This document shows positions 32,432-40,705 of a DNA stretch of 64,000 bases, in pieces. The translations under genes and the position numbers were made by a program. This DNA is from Humibacter sp. RRB41 (GTDB taxonomy: Bacteria > Actinomycetota > Actinomycetes > Actinomycetales > Microbacteriaceae): the NCBI RefSeq assembly GCF_022761015.1, contig NZ_JAKWJQ010000008.1:94067-158066 (forward strand). The letters are read 5' to 3'. How positions within the stretch are numbered: the stretch's first letter is position 1; each line of letters begins with the position of its first letter. The notes beneath the pieces are model-generated. The model was not told where the DNA came from and did no database searches. It saw only the letters and a program-made list of their open reading frames with translations.

Positions 32432-33766
32432 ATGAAACGTCATTCCCGCATGCGTCGTCACGGTGTCGCCGCCGTCGTCGCGGTCTCCGCACTCCTGCTC
32501 AGCGGGTGCGCCGTCGGCGGCGGAGGTGCCAGTGCCGACAAGGGCGCCAAGCTCAGCGACAAGCCGGTCACCATCTCGCTCTACTGGTGGGGATCCGCGT
32601 CGCGCGTCACGTCGACCGACGCAGCCGTCAAACTGTTCGAGAAGGCACACCCGAACGTCACGGTGAAGCTTCAGTCCACTGACTGGGGCAGCTACTGGGA
32701 CAAGCTCGCGACCAGCGTCGCAGGCGGACAGGCACCGGATGTGATGCAGTTCGACCAGCTGTACGTCGCGTCGTACGCGCAGCGCGGCGCGCTCGCCGAC
32801 CTGAACGACTACAGCAAGTACCTCGACACGTCGAGCCTGACGAAGAACGTTCGCGACACGGGCGAGTACGACGGCAACCTCTACGCGGTGCCGATCGGAC
32901 TGAACTCGGTGGGCGTCGCCGTCAACCGCAGCGTCCTCGACAAGTACGACGTGAAGCTGCCCGACACCAAGTCCTGGACCTGGGACGACCTCGACCGTGT
33001 GGCCAAGGAGGTCACGAAGGCGTCGGATGGAAAGGTGCTCGGTCTGGACCCGTTCGGTGGAGACACGCCGTCACTGACGCTCTGGGCGCGGCAGCGCGGG
33101 AACACGCTGTTCAACCAGAAGGGAGAGGTCGTGCTGAAGCCGTCGGTGCTGGCCGGCTACTGGCAGTACGCCCTGGACCAGATCAAGGACGGCGTCACTC
33201 CGAGCGCCTCGCAGCTCGCCGAGGGCGCCAGCGTGCCGCTCGACCAGTCAGACCTCGCCAAGGGCAAGGTGGCCATGACGTTCCTTCCGTCGAACCTCAC
33301 CGCCTTCCAGGTGGCTGCGCCGACTCAGAAGCTGGACATGCTGCCCTTCCCGACGACCGACAACGCGAAGAAGGGATGGCAGTACCTGAAGTCGTCCATG
33401 TACTGGACGATCTCGAGCAAGTCCAAGCATCCTGCCGAGGCGGCCGAGCTCGTCGACTTCCTGACCACGAACTCGAAGGTCGGCAAGCTGTTCGGTGCCG
33501 AGCGGGGCACGCCGGCCAACCCGGACTTCCAGAAGGTGATCACGCCTGATCTCGCCGGGTCCGACAAGATCGTCATGGACTACATCAAGCAGGTCACGGC
33601 CGAAGCCGGTACTCCTGCACCCATCACGCCGGTCGGCGGGCAGGATGCCGACAGCCTCCTTGCTCAGTACTGGCAGAACGTGCAATTCGGCAAGGCCACG
33701 CCGAAAGAGGCCGCTGTGCAGTACATCGCAGCCTTGAAGAAGGAACTCGCCGCAGCCAAGGGCTGA
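32432..33766 (+). CDS. ABC sugar importer, solute-binding lipoprotein
   Basis: A 444-residue family 1 sugar-binding protein. The signal peptide ends in lipobox LLSGC at about residues 22-26. Body motifs include ISLYWWGSASR, QAPDVMQFDQLYVASYAQRG and YAVPIGLNSVGVAVN. ATG 32432 follows GAAGGAG. The 75-base gap after permease 2 contains two direct copies of CTGAACCACCCGT. A strong intrinsic terminator 15 bases after the stop limits read-through into the GH2 gene. Cargo is unknown; the neighbouring GH2 enzyme suggests a beta-glycoside. Confidence 0.92.
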   Translation: MKRHSRMRRHGVAAVVAVSALLLSGCAVGGGGASADKGAKLSDKPVTISLYWWGSASRVTSTDAAVKLFEKAHPNVTVKLQSTDWGSYWDKLATSVAGGQAPDVMQFDQLYVASYAQRGALADLNDYSKYLDTSSLTKNVRDTGEYDGNLYAVPIGLNSVGVAVNRSVLDKYDVKLPDTKSWTWDDLDRVAKEVTKASDGKVLGLDPFGGDTPSLTLWARQRGNTLFNQKGEVVLKPSVLAGYWQYALDQIKDGVTPSASQLAEGASVPLDQSDLAKGKVAMTFLPSNLTAFQVAAPTQKLDMLPFPTTDNAKKGWQYLKSSMYWTISSKSKHPAEAAELVDFLTTNSKVGKLFGAERGTPANPDFQKVITPDLAGSDKIVMDYIKQVTAEAGTPAPITPVGGQDADSLLAQYWQNVQFGKATPKEAAVQYIAALKKELAAAKG

Positions 33767-33780
33767 TACCGCAAGGAACC

Positions 33781-33827
33781 TGCGGTGGGGTGTCATCGGT
33801 CGACACCCCACCGCACCGCGCTGTTTT
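33781..33827 (+). terminator. intrinsic terminator after the binding-protein gene
   Basis: TGCGGTGGGGTGTC (33781-33794) pairs perfectly with GACACCCCACCGCA (33802-33815) around a seven-base loop, giving a 14-bp GC-rich stem. A short T-run (CTGTTTTC) begins a few bases after the stem. It separates the importer operon from the GH2 gene. Confidence 0.85.
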
Positions 33828-33869
33828 CGACCCCGGTTCGCACGCCACGACTCTTTGGAACGACACACC

Positions 33870-35741
33870 ATGACACACCCACTCACCTTTCCCGCTCCGC
33901 TTCCGAACGGACGCGACGACACGCATCCTGGGCCACGACCGGAGTATCCACGACCCCAGCTGGTACGAGACGGCTGGCTGAATCTCAACGGCACGTGGGA
34001 GTTCGAGATCGACGCAGGAGACAGCGGCCTCGAACGCGGACTAGTCGAACGCGAGCTGGCCGATCGGATCACGGTGCCGTTCGCGCCGGAGTCGGCGGCA
34101 TCCGGGATCGAGCACACCGACTTCATGGAGGCGGTCTGGTACCGCACGCGCTTCACGGTGCCGGAGGGCTGGGCCGGCAAGCACGGCATCCTGCATTTCG
34201 GCGCAGTCGATCATGACGCGACCGTGTGGGTGGACGGTGAGGAGGCGGTGCGTCACCGCGGCGGATTCACCCCGTTCCGTGCCCAGCTCGGTGAGCTGAC
34301 ACCTGGTGCCGAGGTGACGGTCGTCGTGCGTGCCCGCGATCTGCGGCGTGAGTCGAAGGCCGGTGGCAAGCAGTCCACCTGGTACGAGAACACGGACTGC
34401 TACTACACGCGCACCACCGGCATCTGGCAGACCGTATGGGTGGAGGCAGTGGACCCGCTGCACCTGCGGCGTGTGCGGATCACCCCCGACGTCGATGCCC
34501 GCGCCTTCCAGTGCGAGCTGGTGCCCAGTCGCAACATTGCGGAAGCGACGGCGACCCTGCGGCTCTACGCGAACGGCTCGCTCGTGGCGACGACGACCGC
34601 CGAGCTGGGCACGAGCCTGTCGAGCACAGCGCGGCTCGAGCTCAGCGAGTCGAATGTGCGGCTGTGGTCTCCGCGGGACCCCTTTCTCTACTCGCTCGAG
34701 ATCGATGTGGCGGATGCCTCGGGTGCGGTCACCGATCGTGTCTCGAGCTACGCCGGGCTGCGCGGTGTCGCCATCGACGGCACGGCGGTGCTGCTGAACG
34801 GCGAGCACGTGTTTCAGCGGTTGGTGCTCGACCAGGGGTACTGGCCTGAGTCGCTCATGACGGCGCCGAGCGACGAGGCGTTGGTGCGCGACATCCGTCT
34901 CGGCCTCGACGCGGGCTTCAACGGCGCGCGACTGCACCAGAAGGTCTTCGAGGAGCGCTACCTGTATCACGCCGACCGACTCGGATATCTGGTGTGGGGC
35001 GAGTTCGGCGACTGGGGTGTCTCAGGTGCCGGAACGATCGGGCACAACCAGGGGCCGACGGCATCCTTCACCACCCAGTGGCTCGAGGCGCTCGAGCGCG
35101 ATGTGAACCACCCGGCGATCATCGGATGGTGCCCGCTGAACGAGACACATCAGACGCTGCACGACCGCATCACCGTGCTCGACGATGTGACGCGCGGGAT
35201 GTTCCTGGCCACGAAGCTCGCGGATCCGTCGAGGCCCGTGATCGACGCGTCGGGTTACTCGCACCGCGTGCGCGAGGTGGACGTGTGGGATGCCCATTCC
35301 TACGAGCAGAATCCCGCCGCGTTCGCCGAGCAGCAGAGCGGGCTTGCGAGCGGTGACCCGTACTTCAACACCGAGGACGAGCGCCCGATCTCGATCCCGT
35401 ACGCGGGCCAGCCGTTCTTCGTCTCGGAGTTCGGCGGCATCTGGTGGAACGCGGAACTGGCCAAGGCCGATGACGGCAGCTACTCATGGGGATACGGGCA
35501 GCGGGTGGCGAGTCTCGCGGAGTTCCACGAACGGTTCGAAGGGCTCGTCGGTGTGCTGCGCGACGATGCCGGCATGTTCGGCTACTGCTACACGCAGCTC
35601 ACGGACACGTTCCAGGAGCAGAACGGACTCTACGACTTCGACCGCACGCCGAAGTTCGATATGGATGTGATCCGTGCTGTGCAGAGTGTGGCCGCGGCGT
35701 ACGAGGGGCGGTCGCGGCAGTCGCCATCCGGGCGCCGATGA
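33870..35741 (+). CDS. glycoside hydrolase family 2 (beta-galactosidase/beta-glucuronidase-like)
   Basis: The 623-residue protein has the GH2 order: N-terminal jelly-roll sugar-binding domain (about 30-185, LNLNGTWEFEIDAGDSG, WYRTRFTVPEGWAG), immunoglobulin-like domain (about 190-295), and a TIM-barrel catalytic domain with acid/base glutamate in PLNETHQ and nucleophile glutamate in VSEFGG. It is shorter than LacZ and lacks a signal peptide, so it acts on imported material. I chose ATG 33870 rather than an in-frame TTG 15 bases earlier. It follows the importer operon beyond a terminator and converges with arr, three bases apart. The sugar specificity is not determined by these motifs. Confidence 0.88.
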   Translation: MTHPLTFPAPLPNGRDDTHPGPRPEYPRPQLVRDGWLNLNGTWEFEIDAGDSGLERGLVERELADRITVPFAPESAASGIEHTDFMEAVWYRTRFTVPEGWAGKHGILHFGAVDHDATVWVDGEEAVRHRGGFTPFRAQLGELTPGAEVTVVVRARDLRRESKAGGKQSTWYENTDCYYTRTTGIWQTVWVEAVDPLHLRRVRITPDVDARAFQCELVPSRNIAEATATLRLYANGSLVATTTAELGTSLSSTARLELSESNVRLWSPRDPFLYSLEIDVADASGAVTDRVSSYAGLRGVAIDGTAVLLNGEHVFQRLVLDQGYWPESLMTAPSDEALVRDIRLGLDAGFNGARLHQKVFEERYLYHADRLGYLVWGEFGDWGVSGAGTIGHNQGPTASFTTQWLEALERDVNHPAIIGWCPLNETHQTLHDRITVLDDVTRGMFLATKLADPSRPVIDASGYSHRVREVDVWDAHSYEQNPAAFAEQQSGLASGDPYFNTEDERPISIPYAGQPFFVSEFGGIWWNAELAKADDGSYSWGYGQRVASLAEFHERFEGLVGVLRDDAGMFGYCYTQLTDTFQEQNGLYDFDRTPKFDMDVIRAVQSVAAAYEGRSRQSPSGRR

Positions 35742-35744
35742 GCG

Positions 35745-36155
35745 TCAGTTGATGATCTCGCCGCGCTCGTCTTCACGGAGCACTGCGAGCCGGTCGCGCC
35801 AAGCCTGCAGCGCCTCGGGTGTCAGACGAGTCCAGTCGTGGAATTCGCCGACGACTCTGACCGGCTCGGTGCTGCGGAACGAACGCGTCGGGTTGCCGGG
35901 GAACTTCTTATCGGTGACGTTCGGGTCGTCTTCGAACGCTCCGGTCGGTTCGACGATGTAGACCCGTGGCGCTCCGTCACCGGCGGCGAGTTCTGCGGCC
36001 AGCCCGGCACCGTCGGGGAGCGCCGTGAAGTAGATGTGGTTCATGACGATCTCGGGACGATAGTTCGATCGGAAGCCCGCGGACAGCAGATCGCCGACCT
36101 GTAGATCGGCTTTCGTGCCGTGATAGAACGGTCCCTCGTCCAGTGCTTCAGCCAC
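35745..36155 (-). CDS. arr: NAD(+)-rifampin ADP-ribosyltransferase
   Basis: Arr inactivates rifamycins by transferring ADP-ribose from NAD+ to the C23 hydroxyl. The 136-residue protein matches the family throughout: YHGTK, NHIYFTAL, VYIVEPTGAFEDDPNVTDKK and FPGNPTRSFRS. The catalytic residues of the mycobacterial enzyme (His19, Tyr49, Asp84) correspond to H12, Y42 and D77, all shifted by seven. The start is GTG 36155. AGCCTA on the plus strand (36162-36167), that is TAGGCT as a -10, lies six bases before the start, so the mRNA may be leaderless. No mobile element borders it, so it looks like a resident chromosomal copy. Confidence 0.95.
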   Translation of the reverse strand: MAEALDEGPFYHGTKADLQVGDLLSAGFRSNYRPEIVMNHIYFTALPDGAGLAAELAAGDGAPRVYIVEPTGAFEDDPNVTDKKFPGNPTRSFRSTEPVRVVGEFHDWTRLTPEALQAWRDRLAVLREDERGEIIN

Positions 36156-36202
36156 CGCGACAGCCTACGCGGGTGCGAGGCCCGGAGATGGTGGATGGGC
36201 GG

Positions 36203-36226
36203 GTGCTGGGGTGCTGGGGTGCTGGG
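36203..36226. repeat. three tandem copies of GTGCTGGG
   Basis: An 8-base unit is repeated three times directly between the start of arr and the end of the PHP gene. It is probably a slippage-prone simple repeat; no function is visible. Confidence 0.7.
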
Positions 36227-36232
36227 GTGTGC

Positions 36233-37081
36233 TCAGCGCGTCCAGAAGTCTTCGGGACGTGTGCCCGGTCGGAACCCGAAGTACTCGAGCATGGCCATCG
36301 CCTCAGGGAAATTCGCTGCCAGAGTGTCGGCGTCGTGAGCGTCACTCCCGAACGAGACGGTGCGCCCGCCTTCCTCCGACCACCACTGTGGGATCCACGG
36401 CCAAAGGCGGCGAGTGTTCATCTCGAGAGCTCGACCCGACTGGGCGATGGAGCGCATCGCGGCCCGGAACCCCTCTTCGAACCTGCGCGGATCGAAGGGC
36501 CCGGATGTCTCGGCCGGCCACGAACGCACGGCGTAGTCGATGTGCGTGAACACGGCGAAGGAGTTCGAGCCGGCGACCATCCGCGGGACCTCCTCGAGAT
36601 ATGCCCACATCACCTCGTGTGCCGGCCGGTACCGGTAGAGCGTGGTCGGTTCGGTGCGGTCTCCATCGACGAAAGGGAGCATATGCAGTGAACCGTTGAC
36701 CCGATCGATCGCGCCACTCGACAGCAGGGCGGCTGCCTTCGCGTCCCAGAGGTGCGGCTGGCCGAATTCGACACCGGTGAGGATACGAAGCTCCGGATAC
36801 TCCCTTCTGGAACGGTCGATTGCATCGAGGTAGCCGCCGATGTCGAAGGACGGCAGCCTCACGTGTCCGGTGTCGTCGACGTACTTCTGCGCGTGCTCGC
36901 CGATGTCGCCGTCGTCGACTCTCCAAGCAGCTTCGAAGTCGAGATGTTCTGTGAAGACGACGGCCGGTAAGCCGATCCTGATCGCTCGTTCGCAGGTGCG
37001 ATGCATCGATCCCGCCGATGCCGGATCGGAACCGGCATCCCACGACCATTCGCTATGCACGTGGGCGTCCGCCGTCAGCAT
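36233..37081 (-). CDS. PHP-domain phosphoesterase, histidinol-phosphatase type
   Basis: The 282-residue protein has the metal-binding motifs of the PHP superfamily in order: DAHVHSEWSWD near the start, VVFTEHLDF, GVEFGQPHLWD, VFTHIDY and FGSDAHDAD near the end. It resembles HisJ-type histidinol phosphatases but sits outside any histidine operon, so another phosphate ester is possible. I chose ATG 37081 (GAGG seven bases upstream); the frame continues upstream as a shadow of the divergent tautomerase gene. It is divergent from that gene with a 60-base gap. Confidence 0.85.
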   Translation of the reverse strand: MLTADAHVHSEWSWDAGSDPASAGSMHRTCERAIRIGLPAVVFTEHLDFEAAWRVDDGDIGEHAQKYVDDTGHVRLPSFDIGGYLDAIDRSRREYPELRILTGVEFGQPHLWDAKAAALLSSGAIDRVNGSLHMLPFVDGDRTEPTTLYRYRPAHEVMWAYLEEVPRMVAGSNSFAVFTHIDYAVRSWPAETSGPFDPRRFEEGFRAAMRSIAQSGRALEMNTRRLWPWIPQWWSEEGGRTVSFGSDAHDADTLAANFPEAMAMLEYFGFRPGTRPEDFWTR

Positions 37082-37141
37082 CGTCACCTCGCCGAGGGTA
37101 CTCGCGGCTGAGTTCCGCGTCGCCCGTCGTAGTGTTTCCGC

Positions 37142-37531
37142 ATGGCTCAAGTTCTGATTTACGGGCGTCGCGATTCGTTGGAACGACGGCGGGCAGCTCT
37201 GTCGGATGCGATCCACGAGGCCGTGATGGTGGCACTGGAGTACCCGCCCGAAAAGAAGTTCCAGCGCTTCATCTCGCTTGACGCCGCCGACTTCATCTAT
37301 CCCGAGGACCGGGGCGAGGACTACACGATCATCGAGATCTCGATGTTCGAGGGCCGCTCGGATGCCGCCAAACGCACACTCATCGCCGAGCTGTTCGCCC
37401 GAATCGAGGCGAAGGTCGGTACCAGCCCGCACAGCGTGGAGGTCACGATCACGGAGACGCCGAAGCTCAACTGGGGCATCCGCGGACAGAATGCCGCCGA
37501 CCTCGAGCTGGGCTACAAGGTCACCGTCTAA
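37142..37531 (+). CDS. tautomerase-family protein lacking the N-terminal catalytic proline
   Basis: A 129-residue protein of the Tautomerase_2 type, with the pattern SDAIHEAVMVALEYPPEKKFQRFI and TIIEISMFEGRSDAAKR. Active members of this superfamily use Pro1 exposed after removal of Met; here the residue after Met is Ala (MAQVLIYGR), so the usual mechanism is not available. TAGTGT at 37130-37135 lies six bases before ATG 37142, indicating a leaderless transcript. Function is unknown. Confidence 0.75.
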   Translation: MAQVLIYGRRDSLERRRAALSDAIHEAVMVALEYPPEKKFQRFISLDAADFIYPEDRGEDYTIIEISMFEGRSDAAKRTLIAELFARIEAKVGTSPHSVEVTITETPKLNWGIRGQNAADLELGYKVTV

Positions 37532-37596
37532 CGGCAAGCGCGCTGAACGACATCGAAGAGCGAGCGGCATGCGGTGCTATCGCCCGCAGCCTTACG

Positions 37597-38082
37597 TCAC
37601 GGGTTCACGGGAAGCCTGGTGTGCGTCATCCGCCAGTTGATCGGGGCCCACGTCGCACCGTCGTCGAACGAGAAGTCCTGCGCCCACACGGGGTTCGGCG
37701 TTGTGGTGTCGAGCCATTGAAAGCGCGCGAGATAGTGGATGCCATCGTGTTCGGCCGGTCCGATGAACGTACCGATTCCATCGCTGAAACGACCTCGCAC
37801 CGGATCGTCCAGCACCCCCGGATGCGACGCGGATGCCCACCAGATGGCCCACTCGTCGGTCTCCGGTGTGTAGAGCCGTAGCGAGTATCCCGCGAAGGGG
37901 CTGCCATCGGGGAGGATGCCCCGCGTCTGATCGGCGGTACCGAGGCCGTCGAGGATGTGATCCACCTCGGCGACGGTCTCGAACCTCGACCACGTCGTGC
38001 AGCCGGGTTCGAATTGATCGATCAGTCGCTCGTGCCGAACGGCCCATTGGCCGATGAGGAAGTCGAAGTCGGAAGAACTCAT
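37597..38082 (-). CDS. lipocalin-like / DUF1579-like protein
   Basis: This 161-residue protein begins SSSDFDFLIGQWAVRHERL, the typical start of small beta-barrel proteins of the DUF1579/THAP4-like group, and continues with W-rich strands (TDEWAIWWASASHPG, HYLARFQWLDTTTPNPVWAQDFSFDDG). No signal peptide or catalytic motif is evident. ATG 38082 has TACGGT (38094-38089) six bases upstream, so it is probably leaderless; the longer frame upstream lacks similarity. Role unknown. Confidence 0.65.
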   Translation of the reverse strand: MSSSDFDFLIGQWAVRHERLIDQFEPGCTTWSRFETVAEVDHILDGLGTADQTRGILPDGSPFAGYSLRLYTPETDEWAIWWASASHPGVLDDPVRGRFSDGIGTFIGPAEHDGIHYLARFQWLDTTTPNPVWAQDFSFDDGATWAPINWRMTHTRLPVNP

Positions 38083-38128
38083 CCTGCGACCGTAGGCCGT
38101 GCGTGCGACATAGCGGGGAGACGGGCGC

Positions 38129-38491
38129 CTACTTGGGATCGAGGGCGTCGAGGTAGCCGCGCAAGGCATCCCGCCGCGCTTCCATGCACGCCACGCACCG
38201 GCACATCCGCTCCCACTCGTCCTCGACGGTCGAGAGAGTGGCCGGATCGACGTGCTCGGGATAGATGCCGCCGGCATCCGTCAGCGAGTCGATGAGTTCG
38301 GCGACGATCCGCGTCGGAAGGCCGGATGCGAGCAGATCACGCGCTCGCGCCGCGCGGTCCAGCTGGGAGGGGTCGTAGATTCGATACCCGTTCGCACCGC
38401 GTTCGGCCGGGCCCAGCAGACCGGTCGACTCGTAGTGCCGGATCACTCGTGGGGTCACCCCGAGCGCCTCAGCGAACTCTCCGATCTGCAC
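38129..38491 (-). CDS. MerR-family transcriptional regulator
   Basis: The 120-residue protein starts with a winged helix typical of MerR (IGEFAEALGVTPRVIRHYESTGLLGP, then NGYRIYDPSQL) and has a coiled dimerisation helix. The C-terminal part contains a cluster CRCVAC within ERMCRCVACMEARRDAL, which could bind metal or sense redox state (inference). I place the start at GTG 38491 with AAGGGG eight bases upstream; GTG 38497 is possible. It is divergent from the hydrolase gene at 38548, and a perfect 16-bp palindrome lies between them. Confidence 0.85.
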   Translation of the reverse strand: MQIGEFAEALGVTPRVIRHYESTGLLGPAERGANGYRIYDPSQLDRAARARDLLASGLPTRIVAELIDSLTDAGGIYPEHVDPATLSTVEDEWERMCRCVACMEARRDALRGYLDALDPK

Positions 38492-38514
38492 CGTCACACC
38501 CCTTCTGGTTGACC

Positions 38515-38530
38515 TTGACGCTAGCGTCAA
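38515..38530. promoter_or_regulatory. MerR-type operator TTGACGCTAGCGTCAA
   Basis: A perfect 16-bp palindrome in the 56-bp divergent region between merR-like (38491) and the hydrolase (38548). It follows TTGACC (38509-38514), and GACCAT (38536-38541) sits six bases before the hydrolase ATG. The palindrome therefore fills an over-long promoter spacer, the usual position of MerR operators. Confidence 0.75.
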
Positions 38531-38547
38531 CCGGCGACCATCTTCAC

Positions 38548-39333
38548 ATGACATCGCAACTGCACTCCGTCGTCCGCGGCTCGGGCACACCGCTCCTGTT
38601 CATCCACGGCTTCACCGTCGATCATCGAATCCTGCTTCCGTTCGACCAGAACTTCGCAGCGGATGCCGCCTGGCAGCGCATCTACGTCGATCTGCCCGGT
38701 TTCGGGCGGAGTCCGGCGATCGCCCGGCCCTCTAGCGCGGACGAATGCCTTCGCGCGCTGGTCGAGTTCGTCGAGGAACGCATCGGCACTCGACGTTTCG
38801 CGGTGATGGGGAGTTCGTTCGGTGGCCTGATGGCACGTGGCCTGGTCGCGGAGTTCGGCGATCAGGTCATCGGACTCGGGATGCTCTGCCCTGTCGTCGG
38901 CCCCCTCGCCACGCGCACGCTCCCTGCCAAGAACGTTCTCCAGTCCGACGCCGCGCTCCTTGCGGGGCTCGAGCCCGAGGACGCACGCGACTACGCTGCG
39001 ATGGCCGTGATCCAGTCGGAAGAGAACTGGGCGCTGTTCCGCGATCACGTGCTCCCTGGCATCCGCTGCCACGATCGCGAGGCAGCAGCCGAGCTCGCAG
39101 AACGCTTCGACCTGTCACCCGCGGCCGACGGCCACGACACGTTCACCGGACCGTCGTTGCTGATCACCGGCCGCCAGGACCATGCCGTCGGCTATCTCGA
39201 CCAACTGGCGTTCATCTCGCGGTACCCGCAGCTGACCAGCCTCACCATCGACGGAGCTGGCCACAACGCGCATTTCGACAAGCCGATGCTCGTGCATGCC
39301 GCGTTCCGCGACTGGCTGGCGCGCATGGAGTAG
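38548..39333 (+). CDS. alpha/beta hydrolase controlled by MerR
   Basis: The 261-residue protein has the alpha/beta hydrolase fold with LLFIHGFTVD (oxyanion region), nucleophile elbow GSSFGG, GRQDHAVG with the acidic residue, and the catalytic His in GAGHNAHFD. It has no signal peptide. It resembles hydrolases of small lactones, esters or haloalkanes in general; substrate unknown. ATG 38548 lies six bases after a GACCAT hexamer, so the message may be leaderless; the frame upstream overlaps the regulator and is a shadow. Confidence 0.85.
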   Translation: MTSQLHSVVRGSGTPLLFIHGFTVDHRILLPFDQNFAADAAWQRIYVDLPGFGRSPAIARPSSADECLRALVEFVEERIGTRRFAVMGSSFGGLMARGLVAEFGDQVIGLGMLCPVVGPLATRTLPAKNVLQSDAALLAGLEPEDARDYAAMAVIQSEENWALFRDHVLPGIRCHDREAAAELAERFDLSPAADGHDTFTGPSLLITGRQDHAVGYLDQLAFISRYPQLTSLTIDGAGHNAHFDKPMLVHAAFRDWLARME

Positions 39334-39364
39334 GCAAGTGCCCTGTATCTGCCAGTCCCAGCGC

Positions 39365-40693
39365 CTAGCCGACACGGCGGATGGGTGGCAGCACGTAAGT
39401 TCCGTCGAGGACGGCTTCACGCGGTTGGTAGATGCGGAGCATCGGTCGGAAATCGCCGCTGGGTGCAGGTAGCCAGTTGGCCTTCTTGTCGGCCTCGGCA
39501 GGTTCGCTGTGTTGCAGATAGATGGTCAGAGAACCGTCGTCTGCATAGTGGATGCCCGGCGTCCGGTCTCCGATCGAGTAGCGGTCGAGCGGATTCTCGA
39601 CCAGGTAGTAATCGGGCATCGAGTACATCGTGAGTGACCAGAAGGCGTCCACCGGAGGCAACTCGGTGAAGGTGATCTCATAGTTGCGGCCTCCGGTGAG
39701 CTGGTCGCCGTTCTCGTCGACGTAGACCTGCGGGTAGACCGCCTCGTAGGCATGGTTGCCCCACAGGGCATTGCGGGCTGCGACCGCTCGGTCGAGGTAC
39801 GCGTCGTCGCGGTCGTCGATCTTCCACACGTCGGAGTCGATCGCACCGATACTGAACGCATCGCGGTTGTAGTCGAAGAGGTGAAGGCTCATCTGCCAGC
39901 CGTTCACGGCGTTGGAGTCTTTCGCTGTCGCGGCATCCTCGACCCGCTTCTGCCCAGCGAGCAGCCCGGCCGTGAGTGCGTTCGCGAGGTCGGCGGAGGC
40001 ATCCGGGTAGGGGTTCGTCGCGTCGAGGAGACCGAGCGGCTCGAGCGTCTCGAGGAAAGCAAGGTCCTCGTCTCCGGCGGGAGCGTTCAACCGCGACCAC
40101 AGGCGCAGCTGGTCCCAGAACTGCAGCGGCTTGGACAGACCGGCGTCGGCCTGCGGGATGCCGGAGGGCGAGGCGTTGCCCACCGCAGGAGTGAGGATGA
40201 AACGCTTCTGCAGGGACAGGACCCTCGCGAGATCGTCGATGCCGTCGCAGGCGAGGCGTCCGACGATGCTGACGATCGTGGTCGGTGCGGCGATGATGGG
40301 CAGGCCGTTGCTGTCGCCGACCCAATCCGGTGGGGTGATCAGGTACTCGGTTTCGGCAGTGCCGGTGGCGCGGCGGCCGATGTAGGCGAAGTTGTTCGTC
40401 CAGGCATCCACGAATTGCAGCACGTAGTAGGCGCCGCCGGTATCGGGCACATGCAGAGTGAGGGGGCCGCCCGAGAGGTCGAGCTGGGCGAGCGCGTACA
40501 CGGTGTCGTTGTTGACGCTGACGAAGGGATCGTCAGGCGTGGCGAGCTTCTGCGCGAACCCGAACTCGTTGAACGCGGTGGCGGGCAGCGTTCCCATCCC
40601 GTTGTGGGCGATCGCCTGAAGCGCGTTGAGGTTGTAGACCAAGGGGTAGCCGAAGACATAGGCATCGGCGGCGAGATCGGCGAGTTCGGTCAT
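39365..40693 (-). CDS. DUF1254/DUF1214-domain protein (copy A)
   Basis: The 442-residue protein contains an N-terminal DUF1254 region (YVFGYPLVYNLNAL, NNDTVYALAQLDLSGGPL) and a C-terminal DUF1214 region (FWSLTMYSMPDYYLVENPLDRYSIGDRTPG, NWLPAPSGDFRPMLRIYQP). No signal peptide is present, unlike many members. Biochemical function is unknown. It is preceded 12 bases earlier by a paralogue with the same domain order, so the two arose by duplication and are co-transcribed. Confidence 0.85.
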   Translation of the reverse strand: MTELADLAADAYVFGYPLVYNLNALQAIAHNGMGTLPATAFNEFGFAQKLATPDDPFVSVNNDTVYALAQLDLSGGPLTLHVPDTGGAYYVLQFVDAWTNNFAYIGRRATGTAETEYLITPPDWVGDSNGLPIIAAPTTIVSIVGRLACDGIDDLARVLSLQKRFILTPAVGNASPSGIPQADAGLSKPLQFWDQLRLWSRLNAPAGDEDLAFLETLEPLGLLDATNPYPDASADLANALTAGLLAGQKRVEDAATAKDSNAVNGWQMSLHLFDYNRDAFSIGAIDSDVWKIDDRDDAYLDRAVAARNALWGNHAYEAVYPQVYVDENGDQLTGGRNYEITFTELPPVDAFWSLTMYSMPDYYLVENPLDRYSIGDRTPGIHYADDGSLTIYLQHSEPAEADKKANWLPAPSGDFRPMLRIYQPREAVLDGTYVLPPIRRVG

Positions 40694-40705
40694 CGTGGCT
40701 TCCGT

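Noticed and set aside
36233..37570. 445-residue open frame on the minus strand
   Set aside because: The part upstream of 37081 is antisense to the tautomerase gene and lacks family similarity; the PHP protein starts at 37081.
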